Part shown: positions 7,810 through 17,258 of the stretch, in pieces
Position numbering within the stretch: position 1 is the stretch's first letter
Layout of the letters: each line of letters begins with the position of its first letter
From: Robertkochia solimangrovi
GTDB taxonomy: Bacteria > Bacteroidota > Bacteroidia > Flavobacteriales > Flavobacteriaceae
Length of the DNA: 64,000 nt
NCBI RefSeq assembly: GCF_007279655.1
Contig: NZ_QKWN01000015.1
Span: 1 to 64,000, forward strand
Direction: 5' to 3'
Program-made: the position numbers and the translations under genes
Notes under the pieces: model-generated
What the model was told of the DNA's origin: nothing
What the model saw: only the letters and a program-made list of their open reading frames with translations
Databases searched by the model: none

Positions 7810-9053
7810 AGGCTCTCGGATTTTTGAAATGAACGGTCCGGAATTTCTATAAAAAAGGTAGTTCCTTTACCTTCTCCACTTATAAAGCTGATGCGCCCCC
7901 CGAGATTGGTCAGGTGACTTCTGACCATATTCAACCCGATACCGGTTCCCTGAATCATCAACGCATTTCCCGCCCTGAAGTATCTCTCAAAAATATGCTT
8001 CTGATCCTTTTCCGGAATCCCTATTCCATTATCATGGATACTAATCTTGTATACCCCTTCAGAAAGAGCATCGATGGTGATTTTAATACATGAATTCTCT
8101 GGCGAGAACTTGATGGCATTCTGAATTATATTGGAAAGAATGACACTAAATACCTTTTCATCCTGCTGGATCATGATCTCATCAGCATTTTCCGGATAAT
8201 TGATTTTTTGCCCGGATTTGAGCATCATATTGGCATCATAGATAACTTCATTAAAAACTTTACTCAGGTTAAAGGTCGAATAATGATAATCATACTTTCC
8301 GGAAACCATCTTCTCCATAGAGAGGAAATCATTGAGTATGGAATCCAGGTTCCTGATCTTACTCTTGATAATTTCCAGATGCTTATCCCTCTTATCCTGT
8401 TGTTCACTTTCGGTATATTTACCAGCCAGTACAGCAGAGGTAAGCATACTACTCAACGGGGTTTTAAACTCATGAGAAACCAGAGAAAGAAAATTTGATT
8501 TAAGCTCATTCAATTCTTTTTCCTTTTCCAGTGCTTCGCGGGTTTTACTTTCCGCCTGTTCTCGTCTTTGTACCTCTTTTGTAAGTTTTTCAATAGTTTC
8601 TCTGAGTTCTGAAGTGCGTTTTCTGATCTTTACCTCCAATTCCTCATTTAGTTCTCTGATCTGTGCTTCTGTCCTCATCCTATCGGTTATATCCATGACC
8701 AGCGCCAGGATATATACCTGTCCATAAATGCTAAAAGGATTCAAACCTATTTCAACCCTGAATTCTTTTCCATTCTTTCGGATACCATATAGATTCCTTT
8801 CGGCAGCCATTTTCCGTTTTCTGGAGTTCCTGAAATAATTTTCAAAATGTGAACGATGTACTCCCTGAAAGGGTATTGGAATAAGTTTGTTTAAATTTTG
8901 CCCGCGAAGTTCATTTTTATCATAGCCGAACATCGATTCCAGCGAAGTATTTGCCAGTATGATCGTCTGTCTCTCATTAACAACGAGTATCCCCTCTGGT
9001 ATAGCCTCCGAGAGTACATTAAAAATATCTTTATCCTTTTGATCAAACTTCAT
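7806..9053 (-). CDS. PAS-domain sensor histidine kinase
   Basis: The protein has 415 residues with no membrane span, so it is a cytoplasmic sensor. Residues ~10-125 are a PAS domain (FGYDKNELRG), ~128-185 a charged coiled coil, followed by HisKA with phospho-His194 (LVSHEFKTPL). The HATPase part has N box NIIQNAIKFSP, G1 box DNGIGIP and G2 box GTGIGLNM. It is the cognate kinase of the overlapping CRP-type response regulator. The PAS domain shows no His or Cys arrangement that identifies haem or Fe-S, so the stimulus (redox, oxygen or another) is open. Confidence 0.93.
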   Translation of the reverse strand: MKFDQKDKDIFNVLSEAIPEGILVVNERQTIILANTSLESMFGYDKNELRGQNLNKLIPIPFQGVHRSHFENYFRNSRKRKMAAERNLYGIRKNGKEFRVEIGLNPFSIYGQVYILALVMDITDRMRTEAQIRELNEELEVKIRKRTSELRETIEKLTKEVQRREQAESKTREALEKEKELNELKSNFLSLVSHEFKTPLSSMLTSAVLAGKYTESEQQDKRDKHLEIIKSKIRNLDSILNDFLSMEKMVSGKYDYHYSTFNLSKVFNEVIYDANMMLKSGQKINYPENADEIMIQQDEKVFSVILSNIIQNAIKFSPENSCIKITIDALSEGVYKISIHDNGIGIPEKDQKHIFERYFRAGNALMIQGTGIGLNMVRSHLTNLGGRISFISGEGKGTTFFIEIPDRSFQKSESL

Positions 9054-9276
9054 ATTCGTAATTCAGTTACGATATGTAATTCGTTTAAGCTGTAGATTTA
9101 TGAGATTGATATTCAATCAGGCAGCCCGTTTAAACTCTATTAAATTTAACCAATTTTGTTAAATGTAACAAGTCAGAAAACGAATAGCCTGTACCTAAAC
9201 GAAAAGAGCCCATACATTGATAGCTATGGTAACAGTAAAGGGAAACGCTAAATGTTGTTCCGGTCTGCCTTCAATA

Positions 9277-9717
9277 TCAGGATAGCAGTCTTTTCCTTTT
9301 TTCGGCTACCATTATATTTCCGATCAAAATGAAAAAATCGGATTTCAATTCTTTAAATCCATGAGACAGTTCATGCATTCTTTCTCTGATCAAAAGATGA
9401 TCTGCTTTCACTTCTTTCTCCTCATAGGGCTGATCTACCCCATCCAACAATATTTCCAGTTCATTATTATGTTTTTGAACATCTCTGATCATAGACTTTA
9501 CACCATTTTTACTCATTTCCAGTCTTTCCACCAGATCTCTGCCTTTTTCCAAATACTTTTCAGAACTCAGCTTGATAAAGTAATTTCCGAAAAGATCATC
9601 AAGAAAATGCTGCTCTGTGATCATAAATTCAAGTTCGGAAAGCCAACTTTTGGAATCTTCATGCATTTCATCTGCACTTTTCCATTCCATATAACGGGGG
9701 TTGAAATAATGTGACAT
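9277..9717 (-). CDS. Small helical protein, paralogous to the 11602-11985 gene
   Basis: The protein has 146 residues, soluble, almost wholly alpha-helical by composition, with heptad-like hydrophobic spacing from residue ~25 to 140. I do not recognise a named family. It shares with the protein at 11602-11985 an order of features: a W-x-x-E-[LI]-x-[FI] start, an L-[DE]-x-[IL] helix, a central Ile/Leu helix ending in H-x-x-x-L, and a final Arg/Glu-rich helix. Both genes lie within the same stress cluster. It is the last gene before the kinase gene on this strand and is separated from Hsp20 by a terminator. It may have a chaperone-like or structural role, but this is only a guess. Confidence 0.7.
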   Translation of the reverse strand: MSHYFNPRYMEWKSADEMHEDSKSWLSELEFMITEQHFLDDLFGNYFIKLSSEKYLEKGRDLVERLEMSKNGVKSMIRDVQKHNNELEILLDGVDQPYEEKEVKADHLLIRERMHELSHGFKELKSDFFILIGNIMVAEKRKRLLS

Positions 9718-9734
9718 TGTAAAGGAATTTAAAG

Positions 9735-9766
9735 TTAAAAAGGGTGGAGTCCCAGACCTCCACCCT
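9735..9766 (-). terminator. Terminator after the Hsp20 gene
   Basis: A 9-bp perfect stem AGGGTGGAG/CTCCACCCT (9741-9749 with 9758-9766) is followed on the minus strand by TTTTAACTTT. It lies 15 bp downstream of the hsp20 stop. Confidence 0.75.
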
Positions 9767-9780
9767 TATCATTAGTATGG

Positions 9781-10221
9781 TCAGCTAACTTTAATGGAAC
9801 GGGAAGCATGCACTTTTGCTTCATCCTTTTTAGCCAGTTTTAACTGGAGAAGGCCATTCTCATAGGTAGCTTCAATACCTTCTTCCTTAACGGAATCAGG
9901 CAGTAACAGAGATCTGCTGAAGGAATTGTAATTAAACTCCTGACGGGTATAATTATCAGTTTTCTCTTCTTTAGAATCTCTTTTTTCGGCACTGATGTTC
10001 AAATAGCCATCTTCGATGGAAATATTGAAATCCTTTTTGGTCAAACCGGGAGCTGCCAGTTCGATCCTGAATTCTTCTTCGGTCTCCTTGATATTAAGAG
10101 CCGGTTGTCTTTGCATGGTTTTGTTCCAGAAAGCATCATTAAAGAAATCCTGAGTATCCAAAAATCTTGTCATTTCGGAATCCAACCATGGTGATCTTCT
10201 GTTAAATTTAATAAGTGACAT
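9781..10221 (-). CDS. Small heat shock protein, Hsp20/alpha-crystallin family
   Basis: This ATP-independent holdase chaperone has 146 residues, the usual bacterial length. The alpha-crystallin domain spans about residues 45-135, with ELAAPGLTKKDF and the family signature A-x-x-x-N-G-L-L (ATYENGLLQL). The C-terminal I-x-V motif (SIKVS) would dock oligomers. The gene is monocistronic with its own terminator. The palindrome TTGATATTGCTCAA lies 67 bp upstream of the start, placing it with the UspA and LOG promoters as a likely target of the CRP-type response regulator. Confidence 0.95.
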   Translation of the reverse strand: MSLIKFNRRSPWLDSEMTRFLDTQDFFNDAFWNKTMQRQPALNIKETEEEFRIELAAPGLTKKDFNISIEDGYLNISAEKRDSKEEKTDNYTRQEFNYNSFSRSLLLPDSVKEEGIEATYENGLLQLKLAKKDEAKVHASRSIKVS

Positions 10222-10287
10222 GATATTAAAGATTTAATGTTTATTTCCTTGATGACCCCAAATTACCACTTAGGAAGCGCTTGTGAA

Positions 10288-10301
10288 TTGATATTGCTCA
10301 A
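10288..10301 (-). promoter_or_regulatory. FNR/CRP-like operator upstream of hsp20
   Basis: TTGATATTGCTCAA has the TTGA-N6-TCAA dyad of FNR-type sites. Its distance from the start codon (67 bp) is similar to the sites at 6735 (51 bp) and 12039 (54 bp). Assignment to the local regulator is inference. Confidence 0.5.
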
Positions 10302-10329
10302 TTTAGCATGTTAAATAATCAGATAACGG

Positions 10330-10555
10330 GAAGCAGACTATAGTAAACAGAAAACAGCCTTCAGCTTACTGCATTACTGTATTACTGCTTCACTACTTTA
10401 CCAGGTGACAGCGTTACTGTGTTACATGTGACAGGTGACGGGGACAGAATACTGTAAACGGTAAACGGAAAACAGCCTTCAGCTTACTGCATTACTACTT
10501 TACCAGGTGACAGCGTTACTGTGTTACATGTGACAGGTGACGGTAGACGAAAAGA
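10330..10555. repeat. GTTAC-type interspersed repeat mosaic (copy 2)
   Basis: This fills most of the 10222-10576 gap. It holds an internal direct duplication: the run from GGAAAACAGCCTTCAGC to CAGGTGACGG near 10351-10440 recurs at about 10459-10543 with a small deletion. The words match 12225-12545 in the same orientation and 3400-3562 in reverse complement. Confidence 0.75.
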
Positions 10556-10576
10556 TTTTAACAATCCCAATCCGCC

Positions 10577-10840
10577 TCAAAAATCATTTATCACCATAGG
10601 ATCTTCAAACGCATCACCCTCTTTCCTGATAATATGATGCCTTAGCAATTCGCCTTTAATATCGAACAGGAACTCATGTTGGTTGGCATTTTCACGGATA
10701 TTAGCGGTGTAGACCATTCCACCAAATCTTTTATCGCTGTTCCTGCTAACATCCAATAGAACCGCCTCTTTAAAATGCGATCTGATATATTCTAACGCTT
10801 TATGTGGCAATCTTGTGATCATTTCTATATGATTTTTCAT
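10577..10840 (-). CDS. Small conserved-looking hypothetical protein overlapping the LOG gene
   Basis: The protein has 87 residues from the ATG at 10840 (MKNHIEMITRLPHKAL). A GTG or other start 10 codons earlier is possible, and the internal ATG at 10822 would give 81 residues. The fold looks mixed: a helix (ALEYIRSHF), then strands (RFGGMVYTANI, EFLFDIKGELL), with an acidic C-terminus. It resembles the PepSY-like alpha/beta arrangement, but I cannot name the family. Its start lies inside the 3' end of the LOG gene in another frame (41-bp overlap), so it is probably the last cistron of the three-gene operon beginning at 11985. Confidence 0.65.
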   Translation of the reverse strand: MKNHIEMITRLPHKALEYIRSHFKEAVLLDVSRNSDKRFGGMVYTANIRENANQHEFLFDIKGELLRHHIIRKEGDAFEDPMVINDF

Positions 10841-11591
10841 TCCTACTATGGTTATTCCACCCTTCACCATACCACCATTTCCGCTTTATTGGTTTTTTGA
10901 TCAGGCCGAATTGCTCAATGGCATGAATCTCCAAATGATTTTTCATTTCCTGAATGGAATCAGTGATAAACAGGAGGTTCATATCTTCCTTACTGATACT
11001 CTCATTTGCTGCCATTAATTGTATATGGTGATATAGTTCCTTATGATATTCCTTACCAAAAAGCACTACTGGAAAATGTTCGATCATTTTGGTTTGTATA
11101 AGCGTCAGTGCTTCAAACAATTCATCCAGTGTCCCGATCCCTCCCGGCATTACCACGAATCCATAAGAATATTTGATCAAAAGAAATTTCCGAACAAAGA
11201 AATACGGTATATTGATCCATTTATGCAGATAAGGATTCGGCTTTTGTTCCTGAGGCAGGATAATGTTACATCCTACCGAATAACCGCCGTTCATATAAGC
11301 CCCCTTATTAGCCGCCTCCATAATTCCGGGTCCTCCCCCGGTCATAACTGCAAATCCCATATCGGCCAGTGAGGCTCCGACCGCCTCGGCCATTTTATAG
11401 TTAGGGTGATCTTTATCGACCCGGGCTGAACCAAAAACAGTAATACAAGGTCCCATAAAGTGCATCTTTCTGAACGCTTTGATAAAATGATACTGTACCC
11501 GCATCGTGAACAATAATTCCTTGATCCTGTCCCGAGGACCTTTGAGGAACATTTGTTCTTCTTTTGTTAAGAAACCTTTTTGTGAGTCCAT
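10800..11591 (-). CDS. LOG-family (TIGR00730) Rossmann-fold protein
   Basis: The protein has 263 residues from the ATG at 11591; the longer frame to 11648 overlaps the upstream gene. It carries the two hallmark motifs of the LOG family: GGGPGIMEAANKGA (residues ~85-98) and PGGIGTLDE (~148-156). LOG enzymes hydrolyse nucleoside 5'-monophosphates (cytokinin riboside or AMP type) to base and ribose phosphate. Older annotations as lysine decarboxylase are wrong for this fold. The C-terminus KRKWWYGEG is typical, followed by an extra ~20-residue tail that overlaps the next gene. It is the second gene of an operon with the small helical protein at 11602-11985. Confidence 0.88.
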   Translation of the reverse strand: MDSQKGFLTKEEQMFLKGPRDRIKELLFTMRVQYHFIKAFRKMHFMGPCITVFGSARVDKDHPNYKMAEAVGASLADMGFAVMTGGGPGIMEAANKGAYMNGGYSVGCNIILPQEQKPNPYLHKWINIPYFFVRKFLLIKYSYGFVVMPGGIGTLDELFEALTLIQTKMIEHFPVVLFGKEYHKELYHHIQLMAANESISKEDMNLLFITDSIQEMKNHLEIHAIEQFGLIKKPIKRKWWYGEGWNNHSRNEKSYRNDHKIAT

Positions 11592-11601
11592 TTTAATACG
11601 T

Positions 11602-11985
11602 TTAAAGATATCTCGACAAATAGCCGAAGAACTGCTTCTTAAGGTCATTGTAGACTTCTCGTTCAGTCTCCATTCGTTTTCTGATGTTCAAATGTAATTT
11701 ATAGCTGTTTACATTGATAATTTCAGGGTCTGATACAGTCATTATGGCCAATGTATGTTCATGATATTCTATGGCGTCGCGCAACGAATCGATCTTAGCC
11801 TGATGAATCTCAAATTGATTTTGAAAATGATCAAGATCTGCAAGTACGGCATGGTTCGTCCATCGATCCAGAATCTGTTCCAGTCGATTCCTGAATATTT
11901 TGATCTCATCTTCCCAAAAAAGTAATTCATTGTGCCAAATAGTATGTTCAAAATGAAGTACCGAATTACTCACATAAGTTTCCAT
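11602..11985 (-). CDS. Small helical protein, first gene of the LOG operon
   Basis: The protein has 127 residues from the ATG at 11985 (METYVSNSVLHFEH); a start at 12039 would reach into the operator and is unlikely. It is all helical, rich in Glu, His, Arg and Leu, without signal peptide or membrane segment. I do not recognise a family, but it looks like a distant paralogue of the 9277-9717 protein. It heads a three-gene unit with the LOG protein (10 bp spacing) and the 87-residue protein. A palindrome identical to that of the UspA promoter lies 54 bp upstream, so it probably belongs to the same stress regulon. Confidence 0.7.
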   Translation of the reverse strand: METYVSNSVLHFEHTIWHNELLFWEDEIKIFRNRLEQILDRWTNHAVLADLDHFQNQFEIHQAKIDSLRDAIEYHEHTLAIMTVSDPEIINVNSYKLHLNIRKRMETEREVYNDLKKQFFGYLSRYL

Positions 11986-12038
11986 AATTGTCTGTTTTAA
12001 GTAAATCACCAAGGTATATCTACTGTCCAGGTTTTTCA

Positions 12039-12052
12039 ATGATATATATCAA
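12039..12052 (-). promoter_or_regulatory. FNR/CRP-like operator upstream of the helical protein/LOG operon
   Basis: ATGATATATATCAA is identical over 14 bases to the site at 6735-6748, 54 bp upstream of the first start codon of the operon. Confidence 0.6.
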
Positions 12053-12071
12053 TTTAGAGGAAAATGATAAG

Positions 12072-12148
12072 TTATGGATTATGAGTTATGAATTATGAGT
12101 TAAGAATTGAGAATTGAGAATTGAGAATTGAGAATTGAGAATAATTAA
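12072..12148. repeat. Heptanucleotide repeat array, left of katG
   Basis: The array is made of exact 7-nt steps: TTATGGA, TTATGAG, TTATGAA, TTATGAG, TTAAGAA, then five TTGAGAA and TAATTAA. The period is kept while the word drifts, like the short tandemly repeated repeats of cyanobacteria. The mirror array is at 15374-15457. Confidence 0.85.
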
Positions 12149-12216
12149 GGGGTATGGGTTATGAACCACGGATTACTGGTTACTATATCCCTAACCTAAC
12201 TCCCTCCCCCTTGAAT
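12149..12216. repeat. Core of the katG-flanking inverted repeat, left arm
   Basis: This segment (containing GTTATGAACCACGGATTAC and TATATCCCTAACCTAACTCC) is nearly the reverse complement of 15303-15371. By eye roughly 60 of 68 positions agree. Confidence 0.8.
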
Positions 12217-12224
12217 CTTAAAAC

Positions 12225-12545
12225 GGGAAACAGCCAACAGGTTACTGCATTACTTCATTACTGCTTTATTGCTTTACTGTGTTAGAGTGTTACCAGTAAC
12301 CTTGTAACGTGTAACCTGTAACAGAAAACGGAAGACAGAAGATGGAAAACAGCTCTTTTCATTACTACTTTCTGCATCACTGTTTTCTGCATTACTGCTT
12401 CACTGTGTTACGATGTTACGATGTGACAATGTTACCAGTAACCCGGTAACGTGTAACCTGTAACAGAAAACGGAAGACAGAAGATGGAAAACAGCTCTTT
12501 TCATTACTACTTTCTGCATCACTGTTTTCTTCATTACCGTTTTCC
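12225..12545. repeat. GTTAC-type interspersed repeat mosaic (copy 3), left of katG
   Basis: It contains a direct duplication: the stretch from GTAACCTGTAACAGAAAACG to TTTCTGCATCACTG near 12310-12380 recurs at about 12452-12522. As a whole it mirrors 15031-15300 in reverse complement. Together with the heptad array it makes up most of the 743-bp gap before katG. Confidence 0.8.
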
Positions 12546-12616
12546 AACCATATCAAAGTAAAAACTTAACCTAACTCTTAACTACCTAACCCTTTGAGAT
12601 TTAACGAATAATCACT

Positions 12617-12634
12617 AAATTATTCGAATAATTT
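12617..12634 (+). promoter_or_regulatory. Perfect 18-bp palindrome in the katG promoter
   Basis: AAATTATTCGAATAATTT is its own reverse complement and lies 94 bp upstream of the katG ATG in very AT-rich DNA. The half-word CGAATAAT also occurs just before it at ~12605. It could be the operator of a peroxide regulator of the Fur/PerR or OxyR type, but it matches neither consensus closely. Confidence 0.5.
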
Positions 12635-12713
12635 TCTAATATATTTCCATAAATAAAACCTATCACAAATCATAAACTATAATTTTTAATAATCGTAATT
12701 TTAGCTTAAATAA

Positions 12714-14972
<2,259 letters not shown>

Positions 14973-15002
14973 ATACTGAACTTACTTAATGTTGTTAACT
15001 TG

Positions 15003-15031
15003 AAAGGAGCGCCAAAAGCGCTCCTTTTTTT
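15003..15031 (+). terminator. Terminator after katG
   Basis: An 8-bp stem AGGAGCGC/GCGCTCCT (15005-15012 with 15018-15025), loop CAAAA, then seven T. It starts 33 bp after the katG stop. Confidence 0.9.
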
Positions 15032-15300
15032 ATGTTACAGAGTTACAGGGTTACAGGGTTACAGGGTTACTGGTAATAACGTCACATAGTCACATCGTAA
15101 CACAGTGAAGCAGTGAAGCAGTAAACGGTTTTCTGTTACAAGGTTACACGTTACAAGGTTACTGGTAACACTCTAACACAGTAAAGCAGTAATGAAGTAA
15201 GCTGTAGGCTGTTTTCTGTTTTCTGTTACACGTTACAAGGTTACTGGTAACATTGTCACATCTTAACACAGTAAGCTGTAGGCTATATGCTGTTTTCTGT
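15031..15300. repeat. GTTAC-type interspersed repeat mosaic (copy 4), right of katG
   Basis: It opens with tandem octamers (GTTACAGG three times, then GTTACTGG). It then repeats GTTACAAGGTTACTGGTAACA-like phrases three times, between GCAGTAA and AGCTGTAGGCTGT words. In reverse complement it aligns with 12225-12545. Confidence 0.8.
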
Positions 15301-15302
15301 TT

Positions 15303-15457
15303 CATGGGGAAGGAGTTAGGTTAGGGATATAGTATCCTGTAATCCGTGGTTCATAACCCATAACCCTTTATTATTCTCAATTCTCAATCCTCAATTCTTA
15401 ACTCATAATTCATAATCCTTAATCCTTAATCCTTAATCCTTAATCCAAAATTCAAAA
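15303..15457. repeat. Right arm of katG inverted repeat: core plus heptad array
   Basis: Bases 15303-15371 mirror 12149-12216. Bases 15374-15457 are twelve exact 7-nt steps: TTCTCAA twice, TCCTCAA, TTCTTAA, CTCATAA, TTCATAA, TCCTTAA four times, TCCAAAA and TTCAAAA. The last heptad contains the stop codon of the minus-strand SRPBCC gene, so the array runs right into the coding sequence. Confidence 0.85.
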
Positions 15458-15874
15458 CTCCTTCTCGGTATATTTCTTAAAATTATCCAGAATCGCCTGC
15501 CATCCCTGCCGTTGCATTTCCAACGGATTCTGATTTTCAGGGTCAAAGGTTTCAGTTACTGTGGTTTCACCTCCCTCACTATCGAAAGTAATGGATACAT
15601 GTCTTCCATCATCCATAACATACGCGATAAATGCGCTATCCGTGACCTCAGTATATTCTCCTCCAAAATCAAATCCGAAACTTCCATCTTTAGCCTCCAT
15701 CCTACTCGTAAACCTACCTCCAACTTTCAGGTCGACCTCCGCTTTAGGCGTATGCCAGTCGTCACTGGCATTGTTCCAGTTTATGATATGTTCAGGTGTA
15801 GTCCAGTATTCCCATACCTTATCGACAGGAGCCTTAATCTGTGTTTGCACTGTAATACTATTCGATTCACTCAT
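15452..15874 (-). CDS. SRPBCC/AHSA1-like (START superfamily) protein, last gene of the operon
   Basis: The protein has 140 residues from the ATG at 15874 (MSESNSITVQ); an ATG at 15886 would add four residues. It shows the AHSA1/YndB pattern: IKAPVDKVWEYWTTPEHIINWNNASDDWHTP at the start and a C-terminal helix with EMQRQGWQAILDNFKKY. These small cytoplasmic helix-grip proteins bind hydrophobic ligands; most have no known activity. Either start overlaps the preceding VOC gene, so the five genes from 17816 down are one operon. The family is clear, the ligand unknown. Confidence 0.88.
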   Translation of the reverse strand: MSESNSITVQTQIKAPVDKVWEYWTTPEHIINWNNASDDWHTPKAEVDLKVGGRFTSRMEAKDGSFGFDFGGEYTEVTDSAFIAYVMDDGRHVSITFDSEGGETTVTETFDPENQNPLEMQRQGWQAILDNFKKYTEKEF

Positions 15875-16295
15875 TGCTTTTTGCATTATAATTGATCATC
15901 CATCGTACTCCGTACTTATCGGCGAAACTACCGAAATAATCTCCCCAGAACTGATCCGCCATCGGCATCTCGATATCTCCTCCCGAAGAAAGTCCGTTAA
16001 AAATTCTGTCAGCATCTTCCCGGCTATCCGGATGTAAACTGACATACACGTTATTTCCTACTGTAAGTTTATGTCCCATAGAAGGAACAATATCGGATCC
16101 CATAAGAATGATTCCATCTCCAATAGGCAATGAAATATGCATGATTCGATTCTTTTCATCCTCCGGAAGATCATCCAGTCCGGGGCCATCCGACATTTTC
16201 ATCTTCATCAGAAATTCTCCTCCGAAAACGCTTTTATAGAAATCAAATACCTCTTCTGTATTGCCATCAAAATTTAAATAGGGTTGTGCTTTCAT
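15867..16295 (-). CDS. VOC-superfamily (PhnB/YjdN-like) protein
   Basis: The protein has 142 residues with the PhnB-like start MKAQPYLNFDGNTEEVFDFYKSVFGGE, a central MHISLPIGDGIILMGSD and the end FGSFADKYGVRWMINY. It is a single-domain vicinal-oxygen-chelate protein, a group that includes glyoxalases and resistance proteins; the PhnB type has no settled reaction. It overlaps the downstream SRPBCC gene by several bases and follows another SRPBCC gene by 27 bp. Confidence 0.88.
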   Translation of the reverse strand: MKAQPYLNFDGNTEEVFDFYKSVFGGEFLMKMKMSDGPGLDDLPEDEKNRIMHISLPIGDGIILMGSDIVPSMGHKLTVGNNVYVSLHPDSREDADRIFNGLSSGGDIEMPMADQFWGDYFGSFADKYGVRWMINYNAKSNE

Positions 16296-16322
16296 TATTT
16301 AAAATTTAAGTTATTCTTCTAA

Positions 16323-16769
16323 TTATTTTTCTGATAGTTCCTTTACCCTCAGTAATGCTTTTGGCCAGATTTCATCGAACATTTGTTCGTATTCCGGACT
16401 GATATCCATCACTACTTCAAGATGCGTATGTCCATCCTGATCTTTTAGAACATATTTTTCTCTGGAACCTGCCCATGCCTTGACTTCCTCACTTGTGGTA
16501 TCCTCTACACCATCCTTAAGCACACCCAGATGTCTGAATGTCATAAGCTCAGGCTCGATCTTCTCAGCGATCATAGAAACCATTCCATTATTATCCGGGC
16601 CTTTGAACAGAATCTTACTCCCTTCATTCCAGTCACTTACTGCATGTGATCCTTCCATGAAGGCTGCAGTCCATTTTCGGTATGTTTCATCTTCCCATAA
16701 AGTCTTCCAGACTTTTTCTCTGTCAGCATCAATAACGATACTATGGGTCATACTATTAAAATCTTTCAT
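16323..16769 (-). CDS. SRPBCC-domain protein
   Basis: The protein has 148 residues of the helix-grip fold: THSIVIDADREKVWKTLWEDETYRKWTAAF at the N-terminus, a central beta region and a C-terminal helix ending in LLRVKELSEK. It is related in fold but not closely in sequence to the SRPBCC protein at 15452. It is the third gene of the operon, 15 bp after the VOC gene at 16785. The specific function is unknown. Confidence 0.88.
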   Translation of the reverse strand: MKDFNSMTHSIVIDADREKVWKTLWEDETYRKWTAAFMEGSHAVSDWNEGSKILFKGPDNNGMVSMIAEKIEPELMTFRHLGVLKDGVEDTTSEEVKAWAGSREKYVLKDQDGHTHLEVVMDISPEYEQMFDEIWPKALLRVKELSEK

Positions 16770-16784
16770 AGTCCATAATTTGCA

Positions 16785-17213
16785 TTACTTACCCTGCATC
16801 AGAGACATATCCATATGCAGAACGCCCCAACGATGTCCATCAGGATCTTTAAACGCCATCAGGTACATCCAGCCTTCTACCGTTTCCGGTTCAACATATA
16901 CTTCCCCCCCGGCAGTTTTTACAAGGTCACTAAAATTATCTACGGAAGCCTTGTTGGCAGCATCGATGTTAAGAAATACCTCTGTCCCCTTATTGGTATC
17001 TACTACCGGATTATCTGCAAAATGACTAAATCGTGCCTCAGGAAATAACATCAGGGGCACCCGGGACTTTCCAAGATGGAATCCGGCCATATCCGAACTC
17101 CCCTTATGCATGTCGATTTCTTCAAAACCCAGGTCACTGTAGAATTTTCTGGACCTTGAAACATCCTTTACCGGAAGGTTTAACCAAAATTCCTGGTTAC
17201 TAACTAAATTCAT
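16785..17213 (-). CDS. VOC-family glyoxalase/bleomycin-resistance-like protein
   Basis: The protein has 142 residues with a repeated beta-alpha-beta-beta-beta layout. It starts FWLNLPVKDVSRSRKFYSDLGFEEI and ends MAFKDPDGHRWGVLHMD, both typical of the glyoxalase/DUF fold in which His and Glu would hold a metal. It is the second gene of the operon, 45 bp after the RibD-like gene. Combinations of VOC, SRPBCC and RibD-like proteins are common in Bacteroidota and Actinobacteria and are often suspected of handling toxic small molecules, but no substrate can be named. Confidence 0.88.
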   Translation of the reverse strand: MNLVSNQEFWLNLPVKDVSRSRKFYSDLGFEEIDMHKGSSDMAGFHLGKSRVPLMLFPEARFSHFADNPVVDTNKGTEVFLNIDAANKASVDNFSDLVKTAGGEVYVEPETVEGWMYLMAFKDPDGHRWGVLHMDMSLMQGK

Positions 17214-17258
17214 AATTGTTTGTTTTTTGATTATTATTAATTTTTTTAGATAATGTTC

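Noticed and set aside
9107-9119. TGAT-N5-ATCA dyad 54 bp upstream of the histidine kinase
   Set aside because: The spacer is one base too long for an FNR/CRP site, and the better palindrome GATTGA-TAT-TCAATC has too short a spacer, so I did not count it in the regulon.
10800-11591. Lysine decarboxylase annotation
   Set aside because: The PGGxGTxxE and GGGPGIMEA motifs define LOG-type phosphoribohydrolase-like proteins; no PLP-binding site is present.
12072-12148. Heptad array considered as a CRISPR or a coding repeat
   Set aside because: Units are 7 nt with no spacers and no adjacent cas genes, and no reading frame is kept.
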